From contig NZ_JAVFWO010000003.1 of assembly GCF_031085295.1 (NCBI RefSeq), forward strand, positions 656,005 to 720,004: a stretch of 64,000 nucleotides of DNA, in the 5' to 3' direction. Within the stretch, counting starts at the first letter, position 1, and each line of letters opens with the position of its first letter. The notes beneath the pieces are model-generated. The model was not told where the DNA came from and ran no database searches. It worked only from the letters and a program-made list of their open reading frames with translations. The DNA is from Microbacterium psychrotolerans. GTDB lineage: Bacteria; Actinomycetota; Actinomycetes; Actinomycetales; Microbacteriaceae. The translations under genes were made by a program, and so were the position numbers. Below, in pieces: positions 33,172 to 41,708 of this stretch.

Positions 33172-34131
33172 ATGGCGGTCTACATCCTGCGACGCCTGCT
33201 GCAGGTCGTCCCGATGCTGCTGCTGGTGACCTTCGTGGTGTTCCTGCTGCTGCACGCGGCGCCCTACGACGTGGTCGACGCCATCACGACGCCGCAGATG
33301 TCGGAGGAGACCCAGGCGGCGATGCGCGCCCGCTACGGCCTCGACCAGCCGATCGTCGTCCAGTACGGGCTCTGGCTGGCAGGCGTGCTGCAAGGCGACC
33401 TGGGCTACTCGCTCGTGAGCCGGCATTCGATCGCCGGAGAGCTCGCCGCCCGCATCCCCAACACGGTCATGCTGGTGGCTCCGGCGTATATCGTCGCCCT
33501 GATCATCGCCGTGGTGCTCGGCCTGATCGCCGGCTCCCGTCGCGGCACTGTCGTCGACAAGACGATCGACGGGCTCGCCGGCATCGGTATCGCGACACCG
33601 TCGTTCTGGTTCGCGCTCCTCGTCATCTACGTGTTCGGCTACCAGCTGCGATGGTTCCCGATCATCGGCATGCACTCCGTGGGAAAGCAGGGCGACCCGG
33701 TCGACTTCCTGATGCACTTCGTGATGCCGTTCCTGGTGCTGGTCGTCGCGTTCTTCCCCGAGCTCGCCCGGTACGTGCGCTCCGCCACCATCAGCCAGCT
33801 CTCGCAGGACTACGTGCTCGTGCAGCGCGGGTTCGGCGCCTCACGCCGTCAGGTGCTGACCCGCCATGTCGGCCGCAACGTGATGCTGCCGATCATCACG
33901 CAGCTGGGTCTCGCGTTGCCGATCCTCGTCACCGGCGCCATCGTGACCGAGTCGATCTTCGGCTGGCCAGGGATCGGCCCCTACTTCCTCACGGCGACGC
34001 GAAGCCTCGATTACCCGGTCGTGCTCGCGGTGCTGCTGCTGTCCGCCGTGCTCGTCATCGTCGGCAACCTCGTCGCCGACATCCTCTACGTCGTGGTCGA
34101 CCCGCGCATCCGGATCGGAGCGGGCTCATGA
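33172..34131 (+). CDS. Peptide ABC transporter permease, DppB type
   Basis: 319 residues, first of two membrane subunits. Starts MAVYILRRLLQVVPMLLLV, the standard DppB/OppB N-terminal helix. RYGLDQPIVVQYGLWL is the conserved periplasmic segment, and TRHVGRNVMLPIITQLGL is the EAA-type loop contacting the ATPases. Six hydrophobic segments. AAAGGAG lies 5 bases before the ATG. Its stop overlaps the next start by 4 bases. Confidence 0.94.
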   Translation: MAVYILRRLLQVVPMLLLVTFVVFLLLHAAPYDVVDAITTPQMSEETQAAMRARYGLDQPIVVQYGLWLAGVLQGDLGYSLVSRHSIAGELAARIPNTVMLVAPAYIVALIIAVVLGLIAGSRRGTVVDKTIDGLAGIGIATPSFWFALLVIYVFGYQLRWFPIIGMHSVGKQGDPVDFLMHFVMPFLVLVVAFFPELARYVRSATISQLSQDYVLVQRGFGASRRQVLTRHVGRNVMLPIITQLGLALPILVTGAIVTESIFGWPGIGPYFLTATRSLDYPVVLAVLLLSAVLVIVGNLVADILYVVVDPRIRIGAGS

Positions 34132-35000
34132 CCGCCACCACTCCCAACGTCGCCGCCGCGATCGACGCGAACACCCTGGTGCACCGCACGCGGTCGTTCG
34201 GCTCGGTCGCGGCCCTGCTGGCCATCGCGTTCCTCGTCGTCGTCGGTGCGGTGTCGCTGCTCGCTCCGCTCCTGCCGCTGGATCCCACCTCGACCGACCT
34301 CTCCATCCGCTGGCAGCCCCCGAGCGCCGCCCACTGGTTCGGCACCGACGAGCTCGGCCGGGACTACTTCTCGCGCGTCGTCTACGGCGGGCGCATCTCG
34401 CTGACCGTGGGCATCCTGGCGATGATCGCAGCCACAGCGATCGGCGTCGTCGTGGGTCTCGTCGCGGGATATGCCGGCAGCCGGATCGACGACCTCCTGA
34501 TGCGGTTCGTCGACTTCCTGTCGTCGATCCCGTGGATGGTGCTCGTGATCGTCGCGAGCGTGTTCCTCAAGCCAGGGCTCTGGACGATCATCTTCGTCAT
34601 CGGAGCGTTCTCGTGGATGGCGACCGCCCGCCTCGTGCGGGCCGAGACGCTGACACTCCGCGAACGCGCGTTCGTGCGCTACGCGCGCTACATCGGCGTG
34701 CGGCGCGAGCTCGTGATGTGGCGGCACGTCGTGCCCGACGCCGCGCCGACGATCATCGTCGCCGCGACGGCGAGCATCTCGACCGCGATCCTCACCGAGT
34801 CGGCGCTGAGCTTCCTCGGACTCGGCATCCAGCCGCCGATGGCGTCGTGGGGAAGCCTCCTCGAATCCGCGCAGGGAAGTCTGCAGACGGCGCCGTACCT
34901 GGCCCTGATCCCCGGCATCCTGATCCTCCTCACCGTGCTCTCGTTCAATGTGCTCGGCGATGCGCTGCGGCAGACGGTCAGCGAAGGAGGAGCGTCATGA
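34128..35000 (+). CDS. Peptide ABC transporter permease, DppC type
   Basis: 290 residues, second membrane subunit. HWFGTDELGRDYFSRVVYGG is the DppC/OppC signature; MWRHVVPDAAPTIIVAAT is the EAA loop; LTESALSFLGLGIQPP is the conserved C-terminal helix. ATG overlaps the dppB-like stop (ATGA), and its own stop overlaps the next start. The frame extends upstream only as a shadow of the preceding permease gene. Confidence 0.94.
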   Translation: MTATTPNVAAAIDANTLVHRTRSFGSVAALLAIAFLVVVGAVSLLAPLLPLDPTSTDLSIRWQPPSAAHWFGTDELGRDYFSRVVYGGRISLTVGILAMIAATAIGVVVGLVAGYAGSRIDDLLMRFVDFLSSIPWMVLVIVASVFLKPGLWTIIFVIGAFSWMATARLVRAETLTLRERAFVRYARYIGVRRELVMWRHVVPDAAPTIIVAATASISTAILTESALSFLGLGIQPPMASWGSLLESAQGSLQTAPYLALIPGILILLTVLSFNVLGDALRQTVSEGGAS

Positions 35001-35884
35001 CGGTGCCCACTTCCGCTGCCGGCGGGCAGCGCGAGGCGTGGGGTGGCGTCGGACCCGCCGCCACGTCGAGCACCGCCTCGACGGCCGCCGACGTGCTGCT
35101 GAGCGTCGAGGGCCTCGACGTCGAACTCTCCGGCCGCACGGGCGGCCGCGTGCGCGTGCTCGACGACGTCTCGTTCCGGGTGCCGCGAGGACGCGTCGTC
35201 GGGATCGTCGGAGAGTCCGGGTCGGGCAAGACGATGCTGCTGCGTGCGCTCATGGGCATCCTTCCCGAGGGCGCCACGCGCGAGTGGCGTCAGGTGCTCC
35301 TCGACGGGCGCGACGTGACTACCGCGATGTCGCGCGAGCGGCTGCCGGCGGCGATGGTCTTCCAGGACCCGATGACCTCCTTCAACCCGCTCGTGCGAAT
35401 CGGCGCGCATCTCACCGAGGTGGCGCAGCGGTTCCAGCGGGTGGGACGACGCCAGGCTACGGCGCTCGCACGCGAGGCGCTCGTCGCGGTGCGCATCCCC
35501 GACCCCGACCGTGTGCTGTCGCGGTACCCGCACGAGCTCTCGGGCGGCATGCGTCAGCGCGCGATGATCGCCATGGCCCTCCTCGCGCGGCCGGAGCTGC
35601 TGCTGGCGGACGAGCCGACGACGGCGCTCGACGCCACGATCCAGGCGCAGATCCTCGCGCTGCTGCGCACCCTGCAGGCCGAGCGCTCGCTGACGGTGCT
35701 CATCGTGACGCACGATCTCGCCGTGGTCGCCGCCGTCTGCGACGAGGTCCTGGTGATGAAGGACGGCCGCATCGTGGAGTCCGGCGAGGTCGACCGCGTC
35801 TTCCGCGAGCCGCAGCATGCCTACACCCGGGAACTGCTGGATGCCGCGCCCGCCGCGCCCTCGACCGGTGAGGAGAAGTCATGA
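34997..35884 (+). CDS. Peptide ABC transporter ATP-binding protein, DppD type
   Basis: 295-residue cytoplasmic ATPase. An unusual 30-residue Ser/Ala/Gly N-terminus precedes the domain. Walker [16 protein letters not shown], signature [15 protein letters not shown], Walker [12 protein letters not shown]. The C-terminal region has the peptide-transporter extension with [12 protein letters not shown], but is short and lacks the Cys-rich Fe-S segment of full-length DppD proteins. ATGA overlap on both sides. Confidence 0.93.
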   Translation: MTVPTSAAGGQREAWGGVGPAATSSTASTAADVLLSVEGLDVELSGRTGGRVRVLDDVSFRVPRGRVVGIVGESGSGKTMLLRALMGILPEGATREWRQVLLDGRDVTTAMSRERLPAAMVFQDPMTSFNPLVRIGAHLTEVAQRFQRVGRRQATALAREALVAVRIPDPDRVLSRYPHELSGGMRQRAMIAMALLARPELLLADEPTTALDATIQAQILALLRTLQAERSLTVLIVTHDLAVVAAVCDEVLVMKDGRIVESGEVDRVFREPQHAYTRELLDAAPAAPSTGEEKS

Positions 35885-36789
35885 CCGGCCAGCCGACCGA
35901 CGAGCTCGTGCGGGTCGAGGGCCTCGTGAAGACCTTCCCGCTGCGCAACGCCTGGGGCCGTACGACCGGCACGGTCCGCGCCGTCGACGGCGTCGACCTC
36001 ACCGTCCGACGCGGCGAGACGCTCGCCGTGGTGGGCGAGTCGGGGAGCGGGAAGTCCACCTTGGGGCGCTGCATCCTGCAGATGGACGAGCCGACCAGCG
36101 GCACCGTCACGTACGACGGCGTCGACCTCACGACGCTCGCCCGCGCCCGCCGTGCGCCCTACCACCGGTCGATGCAGGTCATCTTCCAAGACCCGTTCTC
36201 GTCGCTGAACCCGCACCGCACGGCACTCCAGAACGTCATGGAGCCGCTCACCGTGCTCGCCCCCGACGCGGACCCGCGCGCGCAGGCGATCGAGGCGCTC
36301 GCCGCGGTCGGGATCGACGGCGACGCCGTCCATCGGCGTCCGCGCGCGTTCTCGGGCGGCCAGCGTCAGCGCATCGTCATCGCGCGCGCGATCGCGGTTC
36401 GTCCGGGGTTCGTGGTCTGCGACGAGCCGCTCTCAGCACTCGACATGTCGATCCAGGCGCAGGTCACCGAACTGCTGCTGCGTCTGCAGCGCGAGCTCGA
36501 GCTGACGTACCTGTTCATCTCGCACGATCTGTCGGTCGTGCGCGAGATCGCGACGCGCACCGCGGTGATGAACCGCGGTCGCATCGTCGAGCTCGGCCCC
36601 ACCGCCGAGGTGTTCGCGTCGCCGCAGCATCCCTACACGCGCCATCTCCTCGATGCTGCGCTGTCGACCGACCCGGTGCAGGCGCGACGCCGTCTGGAGC
36701 GGATCTCCACGCGGCCGGAGCCGGTCGGCGTCGAGCCCGACGGCACCGCGCTCGCCGAGATCGCGCCCGGCCACTTCGTGCTCCGCTGA
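35881..36789 (+). CDS. Peptide ABC transporter ATP-binding protein, DppF type
   Basis: 302-residue partner ATPase. Walker [17 protein letters not shown]-loop VIFQDPFSSLNPHRT, signature FSGGQRQRIVIARAI, Walker B FVVCDEPLSALD, and C-terminal HPYTRHLLDAALS. Last gene of the five-gene transporter; ended by a strong hairpin shared with the convergent mutase gene. Confidence 0.94.
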   Translation: MTGQPTDELVRVEGLVKTFPLRNAWGRTTGTVRAVDGVDLTVRRGETLAVVGESGSGKSTLGRCILQMDEPTSGTVTYDGVDLTTLARARRAPYHRSMQVIFQDPFSSLNPHRTALQNVMEPLTVLAPDADPRAQAIEALAAVGIDGDAVHRRPRAFSGGQRQRIVIARAIAVRPGFVVCDEPLSALDMSIQAQVTELLLRLQRELELTYLFISHDLSVVREIATRTAVMNRGRIVELGPTAEVFASPQHPYTRHLLDAALSTDPVQARRRLERISTRPEPVGVEPDGTALAEIAPGHFVLR

Positions 36790-36797
36790 CGATGGAC

Positions 36798-36828
36798 TGA
36801 CGGATGCCGCTGCCCGCGGCATCCGTCA
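36798..36828. terminator. Bidirectional terminator, GGATGCCG family
   Basis: TGACGGATGCCGC (36798-36810) pairs perfectly with GCGGCATCCGTCA (36816-36828), 5-base loop, between converging genes. The first 12 stem bases are identical to those of the hairpin at 41334-41361, and both are followed by TCCC. Confidence 0.75.
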
Positions 36829-36845
36829 TCCCACCGTCGTGCGGG

Positions 36846-38930
36846 TCAGCCGCCGTACTCGACGAGCAGCGCCCGGGCGCCGTGCGCGAGCGCGGCGGCC
36901 CGCGCGGCTGCGTCGTCGCGGGACTCGCCCCGCACATCGAGGTAGAGCTTGAGCTTGGGCTCCGTGCCGCTCGGCCGCACGATCACGCGCGACCCGTCCG
37001 CGAACCAGAGCCGCAGGACATCGCCCGGCGGCAGGTCGTCGAACCCATCCTGCAGGTCGTCGACGCGGTCCACCGCGACATCTCCGATGGATTCCGGATG
37101 CCGCGCCCGCAGCGCCGCCATGATGCCCGAGATCTGCGACACGTCGTCGACGCGGATCGACACCTGGTCGCTCGCGAAGGCCCCGAACTGCTCCTGGAAC
37201 TCGGCGAGGAGATCGGCCAGCGTCGCCCCGCGACCGCGCGCCTCGGTCACCATGCCGAGGATCGCCACGGCGGCCGAGATGCCGTCCTTGTCGCGCACGG
37301 TGCCCGGGTTCACGAGGTAGCCGAGCGCCTCCTCGAACCCGAACACGATGCCAGGCGCGCGCGAGATCCACTTGAAGCCGGTCAAGGTGGCGTGGAAGTC
37401 GAGGCCGTAGTGCTCGGCGACGGCCTGCAGGCCGGGGGATGAGACCAGCGAGCAGGCCAGCGAGGCGCCCTCGGGGGCGGGGCCGTCAGCCGTCGCGAGC
37501 TGCGCGGCGCGCCACCCCAGCAGCAGCCCGATCTCGTTGCCGGTCAGCCGCCGCCAGCCGCCCTCGGCGGAGTCGTCGGGCAGTGCGACGGCGAGCCGGT
37601 CGGCGTCGGGATCGTTGGCGATCACGAGCTCGGCGCCGGCATCGCGGGCGGCCTCGAAGGCGAGGTCCATCGCGCCGGGTTCCTCGGGGTTCGGGAACGC
37701 GACCGTCGGGAAGGTGCCGTCGGGCTCGAGCTGCGCCGAAACCGGCACGGGCGCAGGGTAGCCGGCAGTCTCGAGGATGCGCGACAGCGTCTCCCACCCG
37801 ACGCCGTGCATCGCGGTGTACACCCAGGTGAGGCCGTCGGCTCCGGCAGGTGCCGGGGCGACGGCGGCGGTCGCCGCGACGTAGTCGTCGACCACGCTCT
37901 CGGTGGCCACCTCGAAGGCGAGCGAGCGGGGGAGGGTGCTGATGTCGCCGACCTCCGCCACCTGCGCGATGTGCGCGGCGATCTCCGCGTCGGCGGGTGA
38001 GACGATCTGCGAGCCGTCGTCCTCGCCGCCGAGGTACACCTTGTAGCCGTTGTCGTCGGGCGGATTGTGGCTCGCGGTCACCATGACGCCTGCTGCCGCG
38101 CCGAAGCGCCGCACCGCGAAGGCGAGCACGGGGGTCGGCAGCAGGCGGGGGAGCAGGATCGCGCGCAAGCCCGCGCCGGCGAAGATCTCGGCGGAGTCGC
38201 GCGCGAACACGTCGGAATTGCGACGACCGTCGTACCCGATCACGACGATCGGGGCCTGGTCGAGGATGCCGGGGACCTCCGGCCCCTCCGCCTCCAGGGC
38301 ATCGGTGGACGGCGGCTCGGTGAGCTCCGGCGCGTCGGGCATCGTCGCCGCGTCAGCGGCGTCCCGAGTCTCGGCCTCGACCTCTGCAGCGGCACCCGGT
38401 GTCTCCGCTGCATCCTCGGCGCCGGCATCCGCTGCGCGCTCCGCGGGTGCGTGGGGGGTGCCTTGGTCGGCGGTCGCGTCGGTGTGCTCCGCGTGCGGCG
38501 ACGCGTCCTGCGCCGCTACGCCTCCGTCGGCATCCGCATCGGTGTCGGCGTGCGCCGACACGGCGCCGGCCAGGGGTGGAAGCCCGGCCTGCTCACGGAC
38601 ATAGGCGGCGAGCCCTGCGGCCGCCTGGGCGACGAGCACGCGGTTCATGCGGTTGCTGCCGGCTCCGAGCGCGCCGCGCAGGCCCGCGGTGCCGAACGCG
38701 AGGCGCGCCGAGAAGCGGTCGGCGAGCTCGTCCGCCGCTGCCGTGTCGCCGGCCTCTGCGGCCTCGATGAGCGCGCGCAGCTCGCTGCGCGTCATGCCGT
38801 CGGGGTCCTGCGCGAGCCACGCGCGTGCGCGCTCGAGCACTTCGGCTCCCGCGTCCGCCCCGGTGGGGACCTTGTCGGGAGCGGGCTCCTGCCTGTCCGG
38901 GCTTGCGGCCGGGACCTCCGGGCCGCTCAC
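36846..38930 (-). CDS. Phospho-sugar mutase (phosphomannomutase/phosphopentomutase-like) with a long acidic insert
   Basis: Alpha-D-phosphohexomutase superfamily enzyme moving phosphate between C1 and C6 (or C5) of a sugar. 694 residues against about 550 for the family. FGTAGLRGALGAGSNRMNRV (residues 79-98) opens domain 1, the catalytic phospho-Ser is in VTASHNPPDDNGYKVY (S287), the metal loop is NDPDADRLAVA, the sugar loop FGFEEALGYL, and the phosphate loop RPSGTEPKLKLY. Residues about 121-225 are an Ala/Asp/Glu-rich insert inside domain 1, with no Cys or Trp. GTG overlaps the pnp stop by 4 bases. The pairing with PNP suggests ribose- or deoxyribose-1-phosphate as a substrate; the M. tuberculosis equivalent is pmmB. 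Confidence 0.93.
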   Translation of the reverse strand: MSGPEVPAASPDRQEPAPDKVPTGADAGAEVLERARAWLAQDPDGMTRSELRALIEAAEAGDTAAADELADRFSARLAFGTAGLRGALGAGSNRMNRVLVAQAAAGLAAYVREQAGLPPLAGAVSAHADTDADADGGVAAQDASPHAEHTDATADQGTPHAPAERAADAGAEDAAETPGAAAEVEAETRDAADAATMPDAPELTEPPSTDALEAEGPEVPGILDQAPIVVIGYDGRRNSDVFARDSAEIFAGAGLRAILLPRLLPTPVLAFAVRRFGAAAGVMVTASHNPPDDNGYKVYLGGEDDGSQIVSPADAEIAAHIAQVAEVGDISTLPRSLAFEVATESVVDDYVAATAAVAPAPAGADGLTWVYTAMHGVGWETLSRILETAGYPAPVPVSAQLEPDGTFPTVAFPNPEEPGAMDLAFEAARDAGAELVIANDPDADRLAVALPDDSAEGGWRRLTGNEIGLLLGWRAAQLATADGPAPEGASLACSLVSSPGLQAVAEHYGLDFHATLTGFKWISRAPGIVFGFEEALGYLVNPGTVRDKDGISAAVAILGMVTEARGRGATLADLLAEFQEQFGAFASDQVSIRVDDVSQISGIMAALRARHPESIGDVAVDRVDDLQDGFDDLPPGDVLRLWFADGSRVIVRPSGTEPKLKLYLDVRGESRDDAAARAAALAHGARALLVEYGG
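38256..38570 (-). other. Low-complexity acidic insertion within the phospho-sugar mutase
   Basis: About 105 codons dominated by Ala, Asp, Glu, Thr and Pro (for example HADTDADADGG, AADAGAEDAAETPGAAAEVE) separate the helix ending AAYVREQAGLPPL from the strand PIVVIGYDGRRNSD, which are nearly adjacent in ordinary family members. The frame is kept, so it is an in-frame expansion. Confidence 0.8.
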
Positions 38931-39760
38931 AGCGCGCCGATCACGCGGGCGAGGAGTGAGGAGATGACGGGCTCGGCCTCGCGGCCGGCGTCGAGCACCT
39001 CCTGGTGGCTGAGCGGCGTCTTCTGGATGCCGGCGGCCATGTTGGTGATCAGTGAGAAGCCGAGGATCTCCATGCCCGCCTGCCGCGCGGCGATGGCCTC
39101 GAGCGCCGTCGACATGCCGACGATGTGCCCGCCGATCGCCTTCGCCATCTGCACCTCGGCCGGTGTCTCGTACTGGGGGCCGCGGAACTGGCAGTACACG
39201 CCCTCATCGAGGCTCGGATCGATGGATCGCGCCAGGTCGCGCAGGCGGAGCGAGTAGAGGTCGGTGAGGTCGATGAACGTCGCGCCCTCGAGCGGCGAGT
39301 CGCCGGTGAGGTTGATGTGGTCGCTGATCAGCACCGGGCGACCCGGCGTCCACGTGTGCTTGATGCCCCCGGCGCCATTGGTCAGCACCATCGTGCGCGC
39401 TCCGGCAGCGGCGGCCGTGCGCACGCTGTGCACCACCCGTCGCACGCCGTAGCCCTCGTAGTAGTGCGTGCGGGCGCCGATCACCAGCACGCGACGGCCC
39501 TTGGGCGTGACGATGCTCCGCAGCGTCCCGACGTGACCGCTGAGCGCGGGCGCGCTGAAGCCGGTCACCTGGGTCGCGGGGAACGTCGCGGTCGTCTCGC
39601 CGAGCAGCTCCGCGGCCTTGCCCCAGCCGCTGCCGAGGGTCAGCGCGATGTCGTGACGCTCGACGCGGGTGATGCGGGCGATGTCCTCCGCGGCGGCGGC
39701 GGCGACCTCGAAAGGGTCTGCCGTGGGGTCGTCGAGAGGATTGCCGGTGGTGTCTGACAT
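38927..39760 (-). CDS. Purine-nucleoside phosphorylase (trimeric class)
   Basis: Phosphorolyses inosine, guanosine and their deoxy forms to base and (deoxy)ribose 1-phosphate. 277 residues. LTLGSGWGKAAE is the phosphate loop, ARTHYYEGY the catalytic His-Tyr-Glu, ISDHINLTGDSPL and VGMSTALEA the substrate site, and LITNMAAG carries the base-binding Asn. Probably leaderless (TAAAGT 6 bases upstream). Overlaps the mutase start by 4 bases, so the two are coupled. It receives inosine from Add. Confidence 0.95.
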   Translation of the reverse strand: MSDTTGNPLDDPTADPFEVAAAAAEDIARITRVERHDIALTLGSGWGKAAELLGETTATFPATQVTGFSAPALSGHVGTLRSIVTPKGRRVLVIGARTHYYEGYGVRRVVHSVRTAAAAGARTMVLTNGAGGIKHTWTPGRPVLISDHINLTGDSPLEGATFIDLTDLYSLRLRDLARSIDPSLDEGVYCQFRGPQYETPAEVQMAKAIGGHIVGMSTALEAIAARQAGMEILGFSLITNMAAGIQKTPLSHQEVLDAGREAEPVISSLLARVIGAL

Positions 39761-39766
39761 GCCACC

Positions 39767-39772
39767 ACTTTA
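39767..39772 (-). promoter_or_regulatory. Leaderless -10 box (TAAAGT) for the pnp-mutase operon
   Basis: TAAAGT ends 6 bases before the ATG at 39760; the best AT-rich hexamer in the gap to lpdA. Confidence 0.6.
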
Positions 39773-39875
39773 GGAACCGGCGGGCACAAGAGCCAGCGAG
39801 GGCGCTGCGTCGCGTCCTCGGGAGTGTCGCCGTGTGTGTCGTCGGCGCGGCATCCGGCAGGGGAGAATGGAATCC

Positions 39876-41324
39876 ATGTCGATCAGCTTCGAGACCACCC
39901 AGAGCGTCGCCATCCTCGGCGGCGGACCCGGAGGCTACGAAGCGGCGCTGGCCGCCGCCCAGCTCGGAGCCGAGGTGACGGTGGTCGAACGGGCAGGCAT
40001 CGGCGGCTCGGCGGTCATCACCGACGTCGTCCCCTCCAAGTCGCTCATCGCCACCGCCGACGCCGCTGTGGCGATCGCCGGCGCCGGCGACCTGGGTGTG
40101 CAGCTCTTCGCGAAGGGCAAGGACGGCAAGCCCCTCAAACCCGAGATCGCGATCAATCTGAGCGCCGTGAACAAGCGCCTGCTGACGCTCGCGCGGCAGC
40201 AGTCGGATGACATGCGCGCGTCGCTGGTCGAGGCGGGCGTCCGCATCATCTCCGGGCACGGGCGGCTGGAAGGCGACCACGCCGTCGTGGTGTCGACCGG
40301 CCCCGGCGGCACCGACTTCGACCGCATCGAGGCCGACACCCTCGTCGTCTCGACCGGCTCGTCGCCGCGCGAGCTCGCGAGCGCCAAGCCGGACGGCGAC
40401 CGCATCCTCACCTGGACGCAGCTGTACAACATGAGCGCCCTGCCCGAGCACCTCATCGTCGTCGGCTCCGGTGTGACCGGCGCCGAGTTCGCCGGCGCCT
40501 ATATGAACCTGGGCGCGAAGGTGACGCTCGTGTCCAGCCGCGACCAGGTGCTGCCCGGCGAAGACAAGGATGCCGCCGCCGTCCTGGAGCGCGTCTTCAA
40601 GCGCGGCGGCATGAAGCTGCTGTCGAAGTCGCGGGCCGCGAAGGTCGAGAACACCGGCGACGCGGTCGTCGTGACGCTGTCGGACGGTCGCACCGTCGAA
40701 GGCAGCCACTGCCTCATGGCCGTCGGCTCCGTCCCGAACACAGCGGGCATCGGCCTCGAAGAGGCGGGCATCCAGATGACCGAGTCGGGCAACATCCAGG
40801 TCAACCGCGTGGCGCGCACGTCCGTGCCAAACATCTACGCCGCCGGTGACTGCACGACCTTCGTGCCGCTCGCCTCGGTCGCCTCGATGCAGGGCCGCAC
40901 CGCCATCTTCCACGCGCTGGGCGACGTCGTCATCCCGCTCGAGCGCCGCCGCATCACGTCGAACATCTTCACCGCCCCCGAGATCGCGACGATCGGCTGG
41001 CAGGAGAAGGACATCGAGGACGGCCATATCAACGGCGTCGTGCACAAGCTCCCGCTGGCCGCCAACCCGCGCGCCAAGATGATGGGCATCAAGGACGGTT
41101 TCGTGAAGATCATCGCCCGCGAGGGCAGCGGCACCGTGATCGGGGGCGTGATCGTCGCCCCCCGCGCCTCGGAGCTCATCTACCCGATCGCGATCGCGGT
41201 CGAGCGCCGCCTCACGGTCGACCAGGTCTCCCGCGTCTTCGCGGTCTACCCGTCGCTGTCGGGCAGCATCACCGACGCCGCGCGCGCCATGCACGTCGTC
41301 GACCACAACGTCTACGGCGGCTGA
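39876..41324 (+). CDS. lpdA: NAD(P)H-quinone dehydrogenase LpdA (lipoamide dehydrogenase-like, no redox disulfide)
   Basis: FAD enzyme of the disulfide-reductase fold. 482 residues: FAD motif LGGGPGGYEAALAA (14-27), NAD(P) motif VVGSGVTGAEFAGAYMNLGA, IYAAGDCT, and the dimerisation domain. The usual active-site CxxxxC is absent: the segment reads GIGGSAVITDVVPSKSL, with Ala and Val in place of the cysteines, and the C-terminal His-Pro is also missing. This is the signature of M. tuberculosis LpdA (Rv3303c), a quinone reductase, not a lipoamide dehydrogenase. The ATG at 39876 has GGGGAG upstream; an ATG three codons earlier is too close to it. Confidence 0.92.
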   Translation: MSISFETTQSVAILGGGPGGYEAALAAAQLGAEVTVVERAGIGGSAVITDVVPSKSLIATADAAVAIAGAGDLGVQLFAKGKDGKPLKPEIAINLSAVNKRLLTLARQQSDDMRASLVEAGVRIISGHGRLEGDHAVVVSTGPGGTDFDRIEADTLVVSTGSSPRELASAKPDGDRILTWTQLYNMSALPEHLIVVGSGVTGAEFAGAYMNLGAKVTLVSSRDQVLPGEDKDAAAVLERVFKRGGMKLLSKSRAAKVENTGDAVVVTLSDGRTVEGSHCLMAVGSVPNTAGIGLEEAGIQMTESGNIQVNRVARTSVPNIYAAGDCTTFVPLASVASMQGRTAIFHALGDVVIPLERRRITSNIFTAPEIATIGWQEKDIEDGHINGVVHKLPLAANPRAKMMGIKDGFVKIIAREGSGTVIGGVIVAPRASELIYPIAIAVERRLTVDQVSRVFAVYPSLSGSITDAARAMHVVDHNVYGG

Positions 41325-41333
41325 CCCGAGGCC

Positions 41334-41361
41334 GACGGATGCCGCCGCAGCGGCATCCGTC
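41334..41361. terminator. Bidirectional terminator, GGATGCCG family
   Basis: GACGGATGCCGC (41334-41345) with GCGGCATCCGTC (41350-41361), 4-base loop, between converging lpdA and the small hypothetical gene. Stem identical to the 36.8 kb terminator. Confidence 0.75.
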
Positions 41362-41370
41362 ATCCCGCCG

Positions 41371-41667
41371 TCAGCCGAGCCCGGTGTTCGCGCGCCACAG
41401 TTCCGCGGCCCGGTTCGCGCCGGCGTCGACGAGGGCGCGCAGTTCGGGCCGGTCGGGCATCGCGAACGAGACGTACGCCCCGCGCCCGCCGGCGACAGGA
41501 CGGCCGTAGGCCTTCACCGCCAGGCTGCCGTCGGGCAGCAGCCGCACTGTCAGGGTCTGCAGCTCGAACTCCTCGCCGCGGCGAGTGTCGTGCCAGCGCA
41601 GCTCGGGCGGGATCACGACGTTGATCGCCGCTGCGGACACTTCGGGAGAGATGGGTGACGCAACCAT
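41371..41667 (-). CDS. Small conserved-looking protein of unknown function
   Basis: 98 residues, not recognised. Reads INVVIPPELRWHDTRRGEEF, then a beta-rich part (LQTLTVRLLPDGSLAVKAYG) and a helical C-terminus ending ANTGLG. No signal peptide, membrane segment or metal-binding cysteines. ATG chosen; the frame continues upstream only as a shadow of the carboxylase gene. It lies 41 bases downstream of that gene on the same strand and is ended by the shared hairpin, so it is probably co-transcribed with the carboxylase alpha chain. Confidence 0.6.
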   Translation of the reverse strand: MVASPISPEVSAAAINVVIPPELRWHDTRRGEEFELQTLTVRLLPDGSLAVKAYGRPVAGGRGAYVSFAMPDRPELRALVDAGANRAAELWRANTGLG

Positions 41668-41708
41668 CCCGCCATCCTGCCCCCGGCCCGAGCCCGAGGG
41701 AACGCGCG

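Noticed and set aside
31144..33717. 857-codon reverse open frame opposite the peptide-binding protein gene
   Set aside because: Antisense to a clear lipoprotein gene and to the start of the permease; low-complexity composition.
39876..41324. Annotation as the E3 dihydrolipoamide dehydrogenase
   Set aside because: Redox cysteines and catalytic His-Pro are absent.
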